The notes under the pieces were generated by a model. The model had not been told where the DNA came from, made no database searches, and saw only the letters and a program-made list of their open reading frames with translations. Below, one piece after another: positions 1-8,018 of a DNA stretch of 64,000 bases; positions within the stretch are counted from its first letter, which is position 1; each line of letters begins with the position of its first letter. The position numbers and the translations under genes are program-made. This stretch comes from Actinoplanes ianthinogenes (GTDB lineage Bacteria > Actinomycetota > Actinomycetes > Mycobacteriales > Micromonosporaceae): positions 5,624,001 to 5,688,000 of the forward strand of contig NZ_AP023356.1 of NCBI RefSeq assembly GCF_018324205.1, in the 5' to 3' direction.

Positions 1-866
1 GCCACCTCGTCGCACCACCGTCGCAGCGCGCCGAACGCCCAGGCGAAGCCGCGCTCGACCGCGGTCGCGCCGGCCGCACCGGCTAATTCGACGAACGCGG
101 CCGCCACGGCCCGAGCATCCTCGACCGGCGGCGGCCCGTCCGGCGTGCGCGCGCGGCTCGGATCCAGCGCGTCCCATCCGATCGCGTGCGGAAGCCGGGT
201 CTGAACACCGTCGAGCGGCGGGAGCAGGCCGACCTCACGCAGGCAAAGGTCAAGTCCAATGATCTCGCCCCGGTATGCGTCCGGGCGCCGGCTCATCGTC
301 AACGCGACGGCCGGTAGGTAGAAGGACTGGTCGGCGATTCGGCGGTCCTGCGCCAGCTGGCTCGCCGGATGCGCATGCACGGCCACCCGGAGGTGTTGCA
401 TGAGAGAGAGGTAGACGCTGCCTCGGGACGCCCGCGGATGCCCGGCGCCGACGTCGCCCGCGAACAGGGAGAGCACCCGCATGGTGACTGCTTCCTCGGC
501 GTTGCCCGGCTCGCTCATCCACTGCAGCCAGGCACCGGACAGCGAGGCCAAGGGAGCACACGCGAGGACCGCCCGGCGGACGAGCACGTCGGCGCGGCCC
601 TCGCGTTCCGCCGCGGCGAACAGTGCCTCGAAGCGCAAGCGTTGCGTGGCGGCCCAGGCGGCGACCGACGGCCCGAGGTCGGCCGGCGGGACCCGCGAAC
701 CGCGATCGTCGGCGCAGCCGCGGTCCAACTCCGCAACGATCGCGTCCCGCAGGGTGTCGGGCAGTGGCGTGCTCTCGGGGTCACACGCGCGGGCGAACAC
801 CGTCTGGATCGGCAGCGCCGTCGGGTCGTCCACCGCCTGATCAGAACCTCGGGTAGATGGACGCAT
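1..866 (-). CDS. iron-containing redox enzyme (heme-oxygenase-like diiron) family, partial
   Basis: The frame is open from an ATG at 866 to the window edge (288 codons), so the C-terminal part is missing. The start is preceded by an AGGAAGA-type ribosome site. The translation has the helical pattern I associate with heme-oxygenase-like diiron proteins: a segment around residues 135-160 (GDVGAGHPRASRGSVYLSL) followed by a later GEIIGLDLCLREVGLLPPL block. Some family members oxidise amino acid nitrogen or carbon in biosynthetic clusters (for example HrmI/BelK or SznF types). Several expected ligand positions look substituted, so catalytic competence is uncertain. Codon 261 is TTA (plus-strand 84-86), rare in actinomycetes and often linked to bldA control. 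It is divergent from the NRPS operon starting at 1269. The family call is by pattern only; the substrate is unknown. Confidence 0.5.
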   Translation of the reverse strand, partial: MRPSTRGSDQAVDDPTALPIQTVFARACDPESTPLPDTLRDAIVAELDRGCADDRGSRVPPADLGPSVAAWAATQRLRFEALFAAAEREGRADVLVRRAVLACAPLASLSGAWLQWMSEPGNAEEAVTMRVLSLFAGDVGAGHPRASRGSVYLSLMQHLRVAVHAHPASQLAQDRRIADQSFYLPAVALTMSRRPDAYRGEIIGLDLCLREVGLLPPLDGVQTRLPHAIGWDALDPSRARTPDGPPPVEDARAVAAAFVELAGAAGATAVERGFAWAFGALRRWCDEV

Positions 867-1268
867 CGCGCTTCTTCCTCTTCCTACGTCGAAAACCTGG
901 CACTCGCACGCAGAAGGACCACCGCGAGCCACCGCCCTCGCACAGCGGGGAATGGTGCACGGCATTGCGGCAAGAAGCCGGCCGAACCTCCTGCCAAGAA
1001 ATCTAACGCCGGGCCAGTGGGGGACTGTGTCCCGTAAAACAGCCCCCCGCCCGCGCCCATGGTCCGCGAAGCGGGCCGGGCGCCGCGTCGCCGGTTCACG
1101 TGACTGCGCTGGACAGCCGGAGCTGCGTACGGTCGGTCAGAGTTCATGAGCGACGAGCGGCATTCACCCGGGTCGAACCGCCTCACGGGTCGGGCCCGCC
1201 GAGGTCAGCCGGCAGGCGTGCCCGGGCTTCGTCGACGTCGAAGAGGACTCGGGAAAGGGGACGGTGAG
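867..1268. other. divergent intergenic region
   Basis: About 400 bases separate the divergent starts at 866 and 1269. I see no convincing gene here. Upstream in-frame codons of the desaturase (from 1146) encode a low-complexity Arg/Gly-rich stretch and are better read as leader. The region holds an exact copy of a 23-bp motif (1086-1108) also found at 42281-42303. Confidence 0.6.
1086..1108 (+). promoter_or_regulatory. shared 23-bp promoter motif, copy 1
   Basis: The sequence contains CCGGTTCACGTGACTGCG with the palindromic core TCACGTGA. The same 23 bases occur without mismatch, inverted, at 42281-42303, and a looser copy lies at 25686-25709. Here it reads forward toward the desaturase/NRPS operon, 160 bases before its start codon. 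Exact repetition in two divergent promoters of one cluster suggests an operator for a cluster regulator. No binding protein can be assigned from the sequence. Confidence 0.6.
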
Positions 1269-2243
1269 ATGATCGACCGCGAGCCCGGACGGATATGGCG
1301 CAACAGCCCGGTCGACGCCATCCTGCTCGGGATTTGCATCGTGCAGTTCGCAGGGACGATTGCGCTGGCCGTGCTGACGCCGGACGGGCTGTGGCCGCGG
1401 CTCGGCTCGGCGATCCTGGTCACCGCCATGATCACCTACTCGGTGCTCATCGTTAACCACATGTTCGTGCACCAGCCCTGGTTCACCGACCAACGGCTGA
1501 ACGCGCTCGTGTCGTTGATGAACTCGGCGAACATCGCGCAGTCGGTACAGGCGTACCAGTTGAGTCACGTCCGCAACCACCACCGGTACAACAACGACCG
1601 CAAGCGCGACGGGGTCACCGCCGACCTCAGCTCCACGTACCGATACAGCCGGGACGACGACCACGCCCCGCTCTGGCGGTACCTGGCCTTCAGCCTCGCC
1701 GCCTCGGCCCGGGAGTTCGTGGGCACCTGGGCGTCCTTGCGCCGGTTGTGCGGCGTCGGCCCGGCGGAGACCACGTTGCTTGGGTGGGCCGCCCGGCATC
1801 CGGACCGGCGCGCGGCCGAGCTCGCCCAGGTCCGCTATGACCGCTTGGCACACCTGAGTTTCATCGTGCTGCTCGCCGTCCTCTCGTGGCAGTGGCTGCT
1901 GCTGTGCTACCTGCCGGCGGTAGCGGCCGCGTTCACCTGGGTCAACGTCCAGAACTACTACCGGCACTTCGGGGCGGAGCCGGACAGCCGGTACGCGAAC
2001 TCCGTGAGCTACTACAGCCGGCTGTACAACCGGCTGACCTTCAACGACGGGTACCACCAGGAACACCATCTGCGCCCCACGACGCACTGGACCCGGCTTC
2101 CCGAGGTCGCGTCGCAGTATCAGGAGCGGCTCGACGAGGCCGGTCGTGTCGTGTCCACGGTGCCACCCGTGGTCGGCTTCCTGGACACCGGTCGCATTGA
2201 CCGGATCGCCCAACGCTCCTCAGCGACCCGAGCCACCCAATGA
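1269..2243 (+). CDS. membrane-bound diiron fatty-acid-desaturase-like protein
   Basis: This 324-residue integral membrane protein belongs to the fatty acid desaturase/hydroxylase superfamily, which uses a histidine-bound diiron centre to oxidise unactivated C-H bonds. Visible histidine boxes are HMFVH, HVRNHH and, near the C terminus, HQEHH. Hydrophobic stretches flank them. I chose the ATG at 1269 because a GGAAAGGGG ribosome site precedes it and homology-like sequence (MIDREPGRIW) begins there. It is the first gene of the plus-strand operon, 35 bases before the N-hydroxylase. In NRPS clusters such proteins desaturate or hydroxylate an acyl or amino acid unit; the substrate here is unknown. 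A second, distinct member lies at 33481-34491. Confidence 0.8.
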   Translation: MIDREPGRIWRNSPVDAILLGICIVQFAGTIALAVLTPDGLWPRLGSAILVTAMITYSVLIVNHMFVHQPWFTDQRLNALVSLMNSANIAQSVQAYQLSHVRNHHRYNNDRKRDGVTADLSSTYRYSRDDDHAPLWRYLAFSLAASAREFVGTWASLRRLCGVGPAETTLLGWAARHPDRRAAELAQVRYDRLAHLSFIVLLAVLSWQWLLLCYLPAVAAAFTWVNVQNYYRHFGAEPDSRYANSVSYYSRLYNRLTFNDGYHQEHHLRPTTHWTRLPEVASQYQERLDEAGRVVSTVPPVVGFLDTGRIDRIAQRSSATRATQ

Positions 2244-2278
2244 ACCAGCCGGGCAGACGTCGAGGAGGGGAGCGGTAG

Positions 2279-4045
2279 GTGCGGAATCTCGGCACGCCGG
2301 ATGATCCGTACGACGTGATGGGGCTGGGCTTCGGACCGTCGAACATCGCACTCGCGATCGCTGCCCAGGAGATCGCGCCGGATCGCAGCTGCCTGTTCCT
2401 GGAGCGCTCCGGCGACACGCGCTGGCACGAGGGCATGCTCATCGACGGCGCCCGGATGCAGATCTCCTTCCTCAAGGACCTGGTGTCCCTGCGGAACCTG
2501 ACCAGCCCATTCACCTTCCTCCAGTACGAGAAGGCCAAGGGCCGGCTGGAGAGGTTCGTGAACCTCGCCGAGTTCCGGCCGACCCGCCTGGAGTTCCAGG
2601 ACTACCTGAGGTGGGTCGCCGCACAGTTCGCCGACGTGGTGCGCTACCGCTCCGCGGTCCGCGAGGTGACCGCGGTCCGCGACGATGACGGCACGCTGTC
2701 GCTGTTCCGGGTGACCGCGACCGACACCGCGACCGGCGGCGTCGTCGAGTACCACGCCCGCAACATCGTGCACGCGCTCGGCGGCGTACCCCGCGTGCCG
2801 GAGGGAGTGACGCTCGGCCCGACCGTGGTGCACTCCAGCGCGTTCCTGCCAACGGTCCCCGAGACGTTCACCGACCACGACCGCGAGTGGGAGTTCGCGG
2901 TCGCCGGCGACGGGCAAAGCGCCGGCGAGATCACCCACTACCTGCTGGATCGGTACCGCAACGCCCGCGTGCACCTGATCCTGCCGGGGTACTCGCTGCG
3001 TGCCACCGACAACAACCCGTTCGCGAACGAGCAGTTCTTCGAGGCCAACGCCGCCGACTTCTACTCCCGCAACGAGGCGAACCGGCGCGACTACTTCGCC
3101 GGCCTGCGAACCACCAACTACGGCGTGGTGGAGGCGAGTTTTCTCGACGAGCTGTACCGGCTGGTCTACGCCGACGAGGTCCGCGGCCGCACCCGCCTCG
3201 TGGTGCACGACGGCTCCCGGCTGACCGGGGTGGAGGCCGGGGCCGACGGCACGGGCATCCGGATCGGGGTCGACGCCCGCTTCGGCGGCGGGAGCCGTGT
3301 GCTCCGAGTTGACGGCCTGGTGCTGGCCACCGGGTACCGGCGCGAACTGGACTCGGTGATGTACCGCGACGTTCTTCCCTACCTGGACACCGACGCCGAC
3401 GGCCGACTGGCGGTTTCCCGTGAACACCGCGTGCGCACGACCGACGAGCTGACCTGTGGCCTGTACGTGCAGGGCTTCGCCGAGGCGACGCACGGGCTCG
3501 GCGACACGCTGTTGTCGCTGCTGCCCTTCCGGTCCAAGCAGATCATCACAGCCATCGCCAAGGACGGTGGTTCGCTGGCTCGCGCGTTCCCGCCGGCGGG
3601 GCACGACGCCGGGCCGGCCGCCGCGACGCTGGTGGAGCTGATCGAGCGATGCGGCTCCGGAACGCTGGTGAGCACCGGTGCGGGGGAGTTCCCGGTGGCG
3701 ACCCGGCTGCCGCTGGTGCTGGATCGCGACCGTGGTCGCAACGGCGTCCTCTTCGGGGTGCTCGACCGGACCGATCCGCAGCTGCCGGACGGCGCCAAGG
3801 TGCTGGTGATATTCCAGCCGGACGGGGACTCGATGGTGATCGACGTTCGCGGATGCGCCCGGGTGGTGACCGACCGGGACCGGCTGGTGGCGCATCTTGC
3901 TCCCGTTGACCCGGCGGATTCCGGGACGGCCGCACCCACCGGGGGTTCGGTCCGGATCGAGATCGAGATCGAGACCCTTTCCAGCCGGTTCCCCCTGTCA
4001 TCGGAGCCGCGTGCGGTCCCGGCCGAGAGCGAGAGGCAGTCATGA
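2279..4045 (+). CDS. L-ornithine/L-lysine N-monooxygenase fused to a split-barrel-like domain
   Basis: Residues 1 to about 440 match the flavin-dependent ornithine/lysine N-hydroxylases (SidA/PvdA/IucD/KtzI): FAD-binding GLGFGPSN near the N terminus, NADPH-binding GDGQSAGE around residue 208 and the ATGY motif near residue 345. The reaction expected is hydroxylation of the side-chain amine, the first step toward L-piperazic acid when followed by a KtzT-type synthase. About 140 extra C-terminal residues resemble the flavin/heme split-barrel superfamily (PaiB/pyridoxamine-phosphate-oxidase-like), but the histidine-containing GHxNRANPHW motif kept by the stand-alone synthase at 19217-19900 reads GVLDRTDPQL here. 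GTG start with a strong GGAGGGG site. The stop overlaps the MbtH start. Ornithine versus lysine cannot be decided by eye. Confidence 0.85.
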   Translation: MRNLGTPDDPYDVMGLGFGPSNIALAIAAQEIAPDRSCLFLERSGDTRWHEGMLIDGARMQISFLKDLVSLRNLTSPFTFLQYEKAKGRLERFVNLAEFRPTRLEFQDYLRWVAAQFADVVRYRSAVREVTAVRDDDGTLSLFRVTATDTATGGVVEYHARNIVHALGGVPRVPEGVTLGPTVVHSSAFLPTVPETFTDHDREWEFAVAGDGQSAGEITHYLLDRYRNARVHLILPGYSLRATDNNPFANEQFFEANAADFYSRNEANRRDYFAGLRTTNYGVVEASFLDELYRLVYADEVRGRTRLVVHDGSRLTGVEAGADGTGIRIGVDARFGGGSRVLRVDGLVLATGYRRELDSVMYRDVLPYLDTDADGRLAVSREHRVRTTDELTCGLYVQGFAEATHGLGDTLLSLLPFRSKQIITAIAKDGGSLARAFPPAGHDAGPAAATLVELIERCGSGTLVSTGAGEFPVATRLPLVLDRDRGRNGVLFGVLDRTDPQLPDGAKVLVIFQPDGDSMVIDVRGCARVVTDRDRLVAHLAPVDPADSGTAAPTGGSVRIEIEIETLSSRFPLSSEPRAVPAESERQS

Positions 4046-4269
4046 CCGACACCGACGAGATGTACGTGATTGTCCGCAACCACGAGGAGCAGTACTCGAT
4101 CTGGCGGTCGGGTCGGCCGGTACCGGCCGGGTGGGAGCCGGTCGGCGAGCCGGCGTCCCGGGACGACTGTCTCGCGCGCATCGGCGAGTTGTGGACGGAC
4201 ATGCGCCCGGCCAGCCTGCGGGCCGCCATGAGCGCCTCCGCTGAGGAGCAAGGGACGCACAGTGGCTGA
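4042..4269 (+). CDS. MbtH-like NRPS accessory protein
   Basis: This 75-residue protein shows the MbtH signature: N-x-E-x-Q-x-S near the N terminus (NHEEQYS), W then PAGW, and WTDMRP close to the end. MbtH proteins bind adenylation domains and are needed for their solubility or activity. It overlaps the N-hydroxylase by 4 bases (ATGA) and so is translationally coupled. One Pro of the usual SLWP motif is replaced (SIWRSG). A second MbtH gene lies at 40715-40906; the two probably serve the two NRPS operons, though cross-function is common in this family. Confidence 0.95.
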   Translation: MTDTDEMYVIVRNHEEQYSIWRSGRPVPAGWEPVGEPASRDDCLARIGELWTDMRPASLRAAMSASAEEQGTHSG

Positions 4270-4346
4270 GCCCGAGTACGCGTCCGGGTCTCCGGTCAGC
4301 TCCTCCATCCCACCGGGTCGGTCTCCACTCGTACCGCTGAGCAGCA

Positions 4347-6182
4347 ATGACGACAGCGAATGATGAGGAAGTGGCGATAGTGGATCAGGAACCAGCCGCA
4401 CGGCCCAAACTCCTGCGCCGGTCGGGCACGTTGCTGCTCGCCGCCTTCCGCGCCCATCCGGGTCCGATGAGCTGGGGGCTGGCCGCCGCGATGCTGTACG
4501 GAGCGGGACTGACCGTCTGGTCCGTCGCGCTCGGCGAGCTGGTCAACCACGTGGTGATACCGAGGTTCGAGGGCGGCCAGGTGGCCACCGGCACCGTCCT
4601 CGCCGTGGTCCTGGTCGTGCTCGCGATCGGCGTGGTCAAGGGCACGGCAGGGCTGATCCTGCGATGGACCGCCACCGCGACCCGGGCCCGGTTCGATGCC
4701 ACCCTGCGCGAGGCCGTGGTCGAGCGGTACGACGCGCTGCCGATTGCCTACCATCAGGCCCACCCGACCGGCGAGAAGCTGGCGCACGTGACCACCGATC
4801 CGGAGGCGGCCGCGGACCTGCCGGCCCGCATGCCGCAGGTGCTCGGCATGTTCCTGATGTTCCTGGTCACCGCCGGCTGGATGCTGGCGGTGGACCCGAT
4901 CCTGGCAGTGATCGGCGGTGCCTCGATCCCGGCGCTGTTGCTGGTCAACTCCGTGTACCAGAAACGGGTCGAAGGGCTCGCCGTGGAGGCCCAGCAGCAG
5001 CTGGGGCGGGTGACCGCAGTCGCCCACGAGAGTTTCGACGGCGCGTTCCTGGTGAAGACGCTCGGCCGGGACCGTGCCGAGCAGGACAGGTTCGGCGCCG
5101 AATCGGCCCGGCTCCGCGATGCGAACATCAAGCTGGCCGGTCGGGAATGGCTGATGAACGAGCTGTTCGATCTGATCCCGGCCGTCACGTCGCTGGTCAT
5201 CCTGGTGGTCGGGGCGTGGCGGGTGAACAGTGGCGCGATCACGGTCGGCCAACTGGTCAGCTTCGTCAACCTGTTCGCCCTGCTGGCGGTGCCTCTGAGC
5301 GTGATCGGCAACGTGCTGGCCCACGTGCCGCACGTGCTGGCGGGATACGACCGGGTTCAGAAGGTGCTCGGCGAGACGCCACCGCCGGATGTGGTGGATC
5401 CGCAACCGCTGCCGAACGGTCCGCTCGGCCTCAGCGTCCGCGGTCTCGGCTTCGCCTACCCGGACGGCCCGGCGGTCCTTTCCGATGTGAGCTTCGACGT
5501 CCCGGCCGGTGCGACCGTCGCGATCACCGGGAGCACCGGGTCGGGTAAGAGCACGCTGCTGCTGACGCTGGCCGGCCTGCTGCCCCCGACCGGCGGCACG
5601 GTGCTGCTGAACGGGGTCGACCTGTACCGGGTCGCCGCAGCCGACCGGGCGGCGGCCTGTGCGGCGGTTTTCCAGGAGCCGTTCCTGTTCGCCGGCACGC
5701 TGGCCCAGAACGTCCGACTCGACTTCGACGACACCCCGTCGGAAGCACCCGCGGACGCTGACCGGGAGCGGCTGGACGAGGCGCTCCGCCTCGCCCGGGC
5801 CACCGCCATCGTCGAGCGCCAGCCGGACGGGTTGGCGACTCGGGTCGGCGAGCGTGGGGCGAGGCTGTCCGGCGGCGAACGACAACGCCTCGCGCTGGCC
5901 CGGGCCCTGGTCCGTCGGCCCCGGGTGCTGTTGCTGGACGAGGCCACGTCCGCGGTCGACGCGACCACCCGGCAGGAGATCATGAGCGGGCTGGCCACCA
6001 GCCTGCCATCCACCACCACGATCGTCGTCACCACCAGCGCCGCGACGCTGGCCCGGGCCGACGCGGTCGTGTACCTCGACGGCGGCCGCGTGGCCGGTGT
6101 CGGCGCCCATGGGGACTTGCTCCGGATCGACGACTACGACCGGCTGATCCGGGGATTCCAGCGAGAGCAGGTAGTGGCATGA
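4347..6182 (+). CDS. ABC exporter, fused membrane and ATPase half (first of a pair)
   Basis: This 611-residue half-transporter has an N-terminal six-helix membrane domain and a C-terminal ATPase. Walker A is GSTGSGKST near residue 395, the signature is LSGGERQ and Walker B is VLLLDEATS. The usual H-loop histidine is absent: the segment reads TIVVTTSAATL near residue 560. The partner encoded next keeps its histidine, so the pair probably forms a heterodimer with one degenerate ATP site. It most likely exports the peptide or a precursor and may confer self-resistance. The start could instead be GTG at 4380, which has a better-placed GAGGAA site. It overlaps the next gene by 4 bases. Confidence 0.9.
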   Translation: MTTANDEEVAIVDQEPAARPKLLRRSGTLLLAAFRAHPGPMSWGLAAAMLYGAGLTVWSVALGELVNHVVIPRFEGGQVATGTVLAVVLVVLAIGVVKGTAGLILRWTATATRARFDATLREAVVERYDALPIAYHQAHPTGEKLAHVTTDPEAAADLPARMPQVLGMFLMFLVTAGWMLAVDPILAVIGGASIPALLLVNSVYQKRVEGLAVEAQQQLGRVTAVAHESFDGAFLVKTLGRDRAEQDRFGAESARLRDANIKLAGREWLMNELFDLIPAVTSLVILVVGAWRVNSGAITVGQLVSFVNLFALLAVPLSVIGNVLAHVPHVLAGYDRVQKVLGETPPPDVVDPQPLPNGPLGLSVRGLGFAYPDGPAVLSDVSFDVPAGATVAITGSTGSGKSTLLLTLAGLLPPTGGTVLLNGVDLYRVAAADRAAACAAVFQEPFLFAGTLAQNVRLDFDDTPSEAPADADRERLDEALRLARATAIVERQPDGLATRVGERGARLSGGERQRLALARALVRRPRVLLLDEATSAVDATTRQEIMSGLATSLPSTTTIVVTTSAATLARADAVVYLDGGRVAGVGAHGDLLRIDDYDRLIRGFQREQVVA

Positions 6183-7972
6183 GTGCGTTCGCGGTCGACC
6201 CCGACGGTGTTGCCGGGTCGACGCCCGCGGTGCTTCGGCGCGGCTTCGCCGCCATCCCGGAGATCCGCGACGGCCTGGCCCTGACGCTCGTCCTCGCACT
6301 GGTCGGCGGGTTCGGCCGGCTGGCCATACCGGTCCTCGTCCAGCAACTCCTCGACCGGGGACTCAGCACCGGACACATCGACGTCGGCCACCTGGTTCGC
6401 CTGGGCGCGCTGGCGGGCGTGGCGGTGGTGGGCACCGCCGTGGTCAACTGGGTGAGCCTGCTGCGCCTTGCGATCGCCAGCGAGCGCGCACTGTGCGGGC
6501 TGCGGATCCGCGCCTTCGGCCACGTGCACCGGCTCAGCGTGGCGTACCACTCGGCCGAGACGCGCGGGAAGCTGGTGTCCCGGGTGACCTCCGACGTCGG
6601 GACCCTCAGCCAGTTCCTGCAGTGGGGCGGCATCGCCTGGGTGGTGAACGGCGCCGCCATGCTGGCTGCCCTCATCGGCATGCTGTACTACGACGTCTGG
6701 CTGACGCTGGTCACGGTTGCGCTGATCGTGCCGATGGTCGTCCTCATCCACGTGCTGACCGGGCGCCTCGGGCCCGCGCACTCCGCGGTCCGGGGCCGCG
6801 TCGCCGATCTGCTCACGGTGACCTCGGAGACGATCCAGGGCGCGGCCGTCATCCGCGCCTACGGCATCACGAAGCCGAGCCTGCGGCGGACCACGGCGAC
6901 CATCCACCGCTGGCGGGACGCGAAGGCCCGCGCCGGTTATCTGGGCAGCGTGCTGTTCTCCCTCGCCGAGCTGTTCGCCGCGATCGTGGTGGTCGGCGTC
7001 GTCGCGGTGGGCCTGGCGATCGGCCCGTCGACCGGGCACACCGCCGGCGATCTGGTCGCGTTCCTCCTGCTGGTGACCCTGTTCCTGGGGCCGGTGGGGC
7101 AGTTCACCCAGGTCATCGACTTCACGCAGAATGCCGTGGCCGGCTGGCGACGGGTGCTGGCACTGCTGGACATCGTCGAGGACGTCACCGAGCCGGTCGA
7201 CGGCCGGCAGCTGCCGGCCAGCCCGCCGGCGGTGGTCGTACAGAATGTCACCTTCGGCTACCCGAACGCCGGCACGGCCCTGACCGACGTGTCGTTCGAG
7301 GTGCCGGCCGGTCGCCAGGTCGTGCTGGTCGGCGCCACCGGATCGGGCAAGACGACGCTGACGAAGCTGATCGCCCGGCTGGCCGACCCTGACCGCGGCC
7401 ACATCCTGATCGGCGGCGTGGACACACGGGAAATCGCGACCGAGTCGCTGCGCTCGCGCGTGGTGGTCGTGCCGCAGGAACCGTTCCTCTTCGACACCAC
7501 GGTCGAGGAGAACGTCCGGTACGGGCGACCGTCCGCCACCCGTGCCGACGTCGAGCGGGCCTTCCACGATCTGGGTGCGGGAGCGTTTCTCGCCGGCCTG
7601 CCGCGCGGCCTGGACACCCCGGTCGGGCAGCGCGGCGAGAGCCTGTCCGCCGGCGAGCGGCAGCTGGTCGCGCTGGCCCGCGCACACCTGGCCGACCCGG
7701 CCTGCCTGATCCTCGACGAGGCGACCTCGGCCGTGGACCCGCGGATCGAGCTGACGCTCATCGAGGCGTTGCGCCGGCTCACCGCGGGCCGCACGTCGTT
7801 GACCGTCGCACACCGGCTGGCCACCGCCGAACGGGCCGACGAGGTGATCGTGCTCGACGGCGGCCGGCTGGTGGAACGCGGCCGGCACGACGAGCTGCTC
7901 GCGGCGGGCGGTGTCTACACCGGCTTGTACGACAGCTGGCGGCGTTCCACGGCCGCCGGCACGGTCGCCTGA
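6179..7972 (+). CDS. ABC exporter, fused membrane and ATPase half (second of a pair)
   Basis: This 597-residue partner of the preceding protein has the same membrane-ATPase layout. Walker A is GATGSGKTT around residue 385, the signature is LSAGERQ (Ala instead of the usual first Gly), Walker B is CLILDEATS and the H-loop histidine is present in TVAHRLAT. It starts with the ATG of an ATGA overlap. Tight coupling and complementary motif defects support a heterodimeric exporter dedicated to this pathway. The next gene, a large NRPS, follows after 46 bases that include a strong ribosome site. Confidence 0.9.
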   Translation: MSAFAVDPDGVAGSTPAVLRRGFAAIPEIRDGLALTLVLALVGGFGRLAIPVLVQQLLDRGLSTGHIDVGHLVRLGALAGVAVVGTAVVNWVSLLRLAIASERALCGLRIRAFGHVHRLSVAYHSAETRGKLVSRVTSDVGTLSQFLQWGGIAWVVNGAAMLAALIGMLYYDVWLTLVTVALIVPMVVLIHVLTGRLGPAHSAVRGRVADLLTVTSETIQGAAVIRAYGITKPSLRRTTATIHRWRDAKARAGYLGSVLFSLAELFAAIVVVGVVAVGLAIGPSTGHTAGDLVAFLLLVTLFLGPVGQFTQVIDFTQNAVAGWRRVLALLDIVEDVTEPVDGRQLPASPPAVVVQNVTFGYPNAGTALTDVSFEVPAGRQVVLVGATGSGKTTLTKLIARLADPDRGHILIGGVDTREIATESLRSRVVVVPQEPFLFDTTVEENVRYGRPSATRADVERAFHDLGAGAFLAGLPRGLDTPVGQRGESLSAGERQLVALARAHLADPACLILDEATSAVDPRIELTLIEALRRLTAGRTSLTVAHRLATAERADEVIVLDGGRLVERGRHDELLAAGGVYTGLYDSWRRSTAAGTVA

Positions 7973-8018
7973 CCCCGACGCATTTCATCTGTACAGCACG
8001 GAAGGAGGTAGGCGATCG

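Noticed and set aside
1146..1268. Upstream ATG extension of the first desaturase
   Set aside because: The 41 extra residues are Arg/Gly-rich and not membrane-protein-like, and the ATG at 1269 has a much better ribosome site.
4262..4363. 33-codon GTG frame between MbtH and the ABC exporter
   Set aside because: It overlaps both neighbours, has low-complexity Ser/Pro content and no recognisable feature; probably leader sequence.
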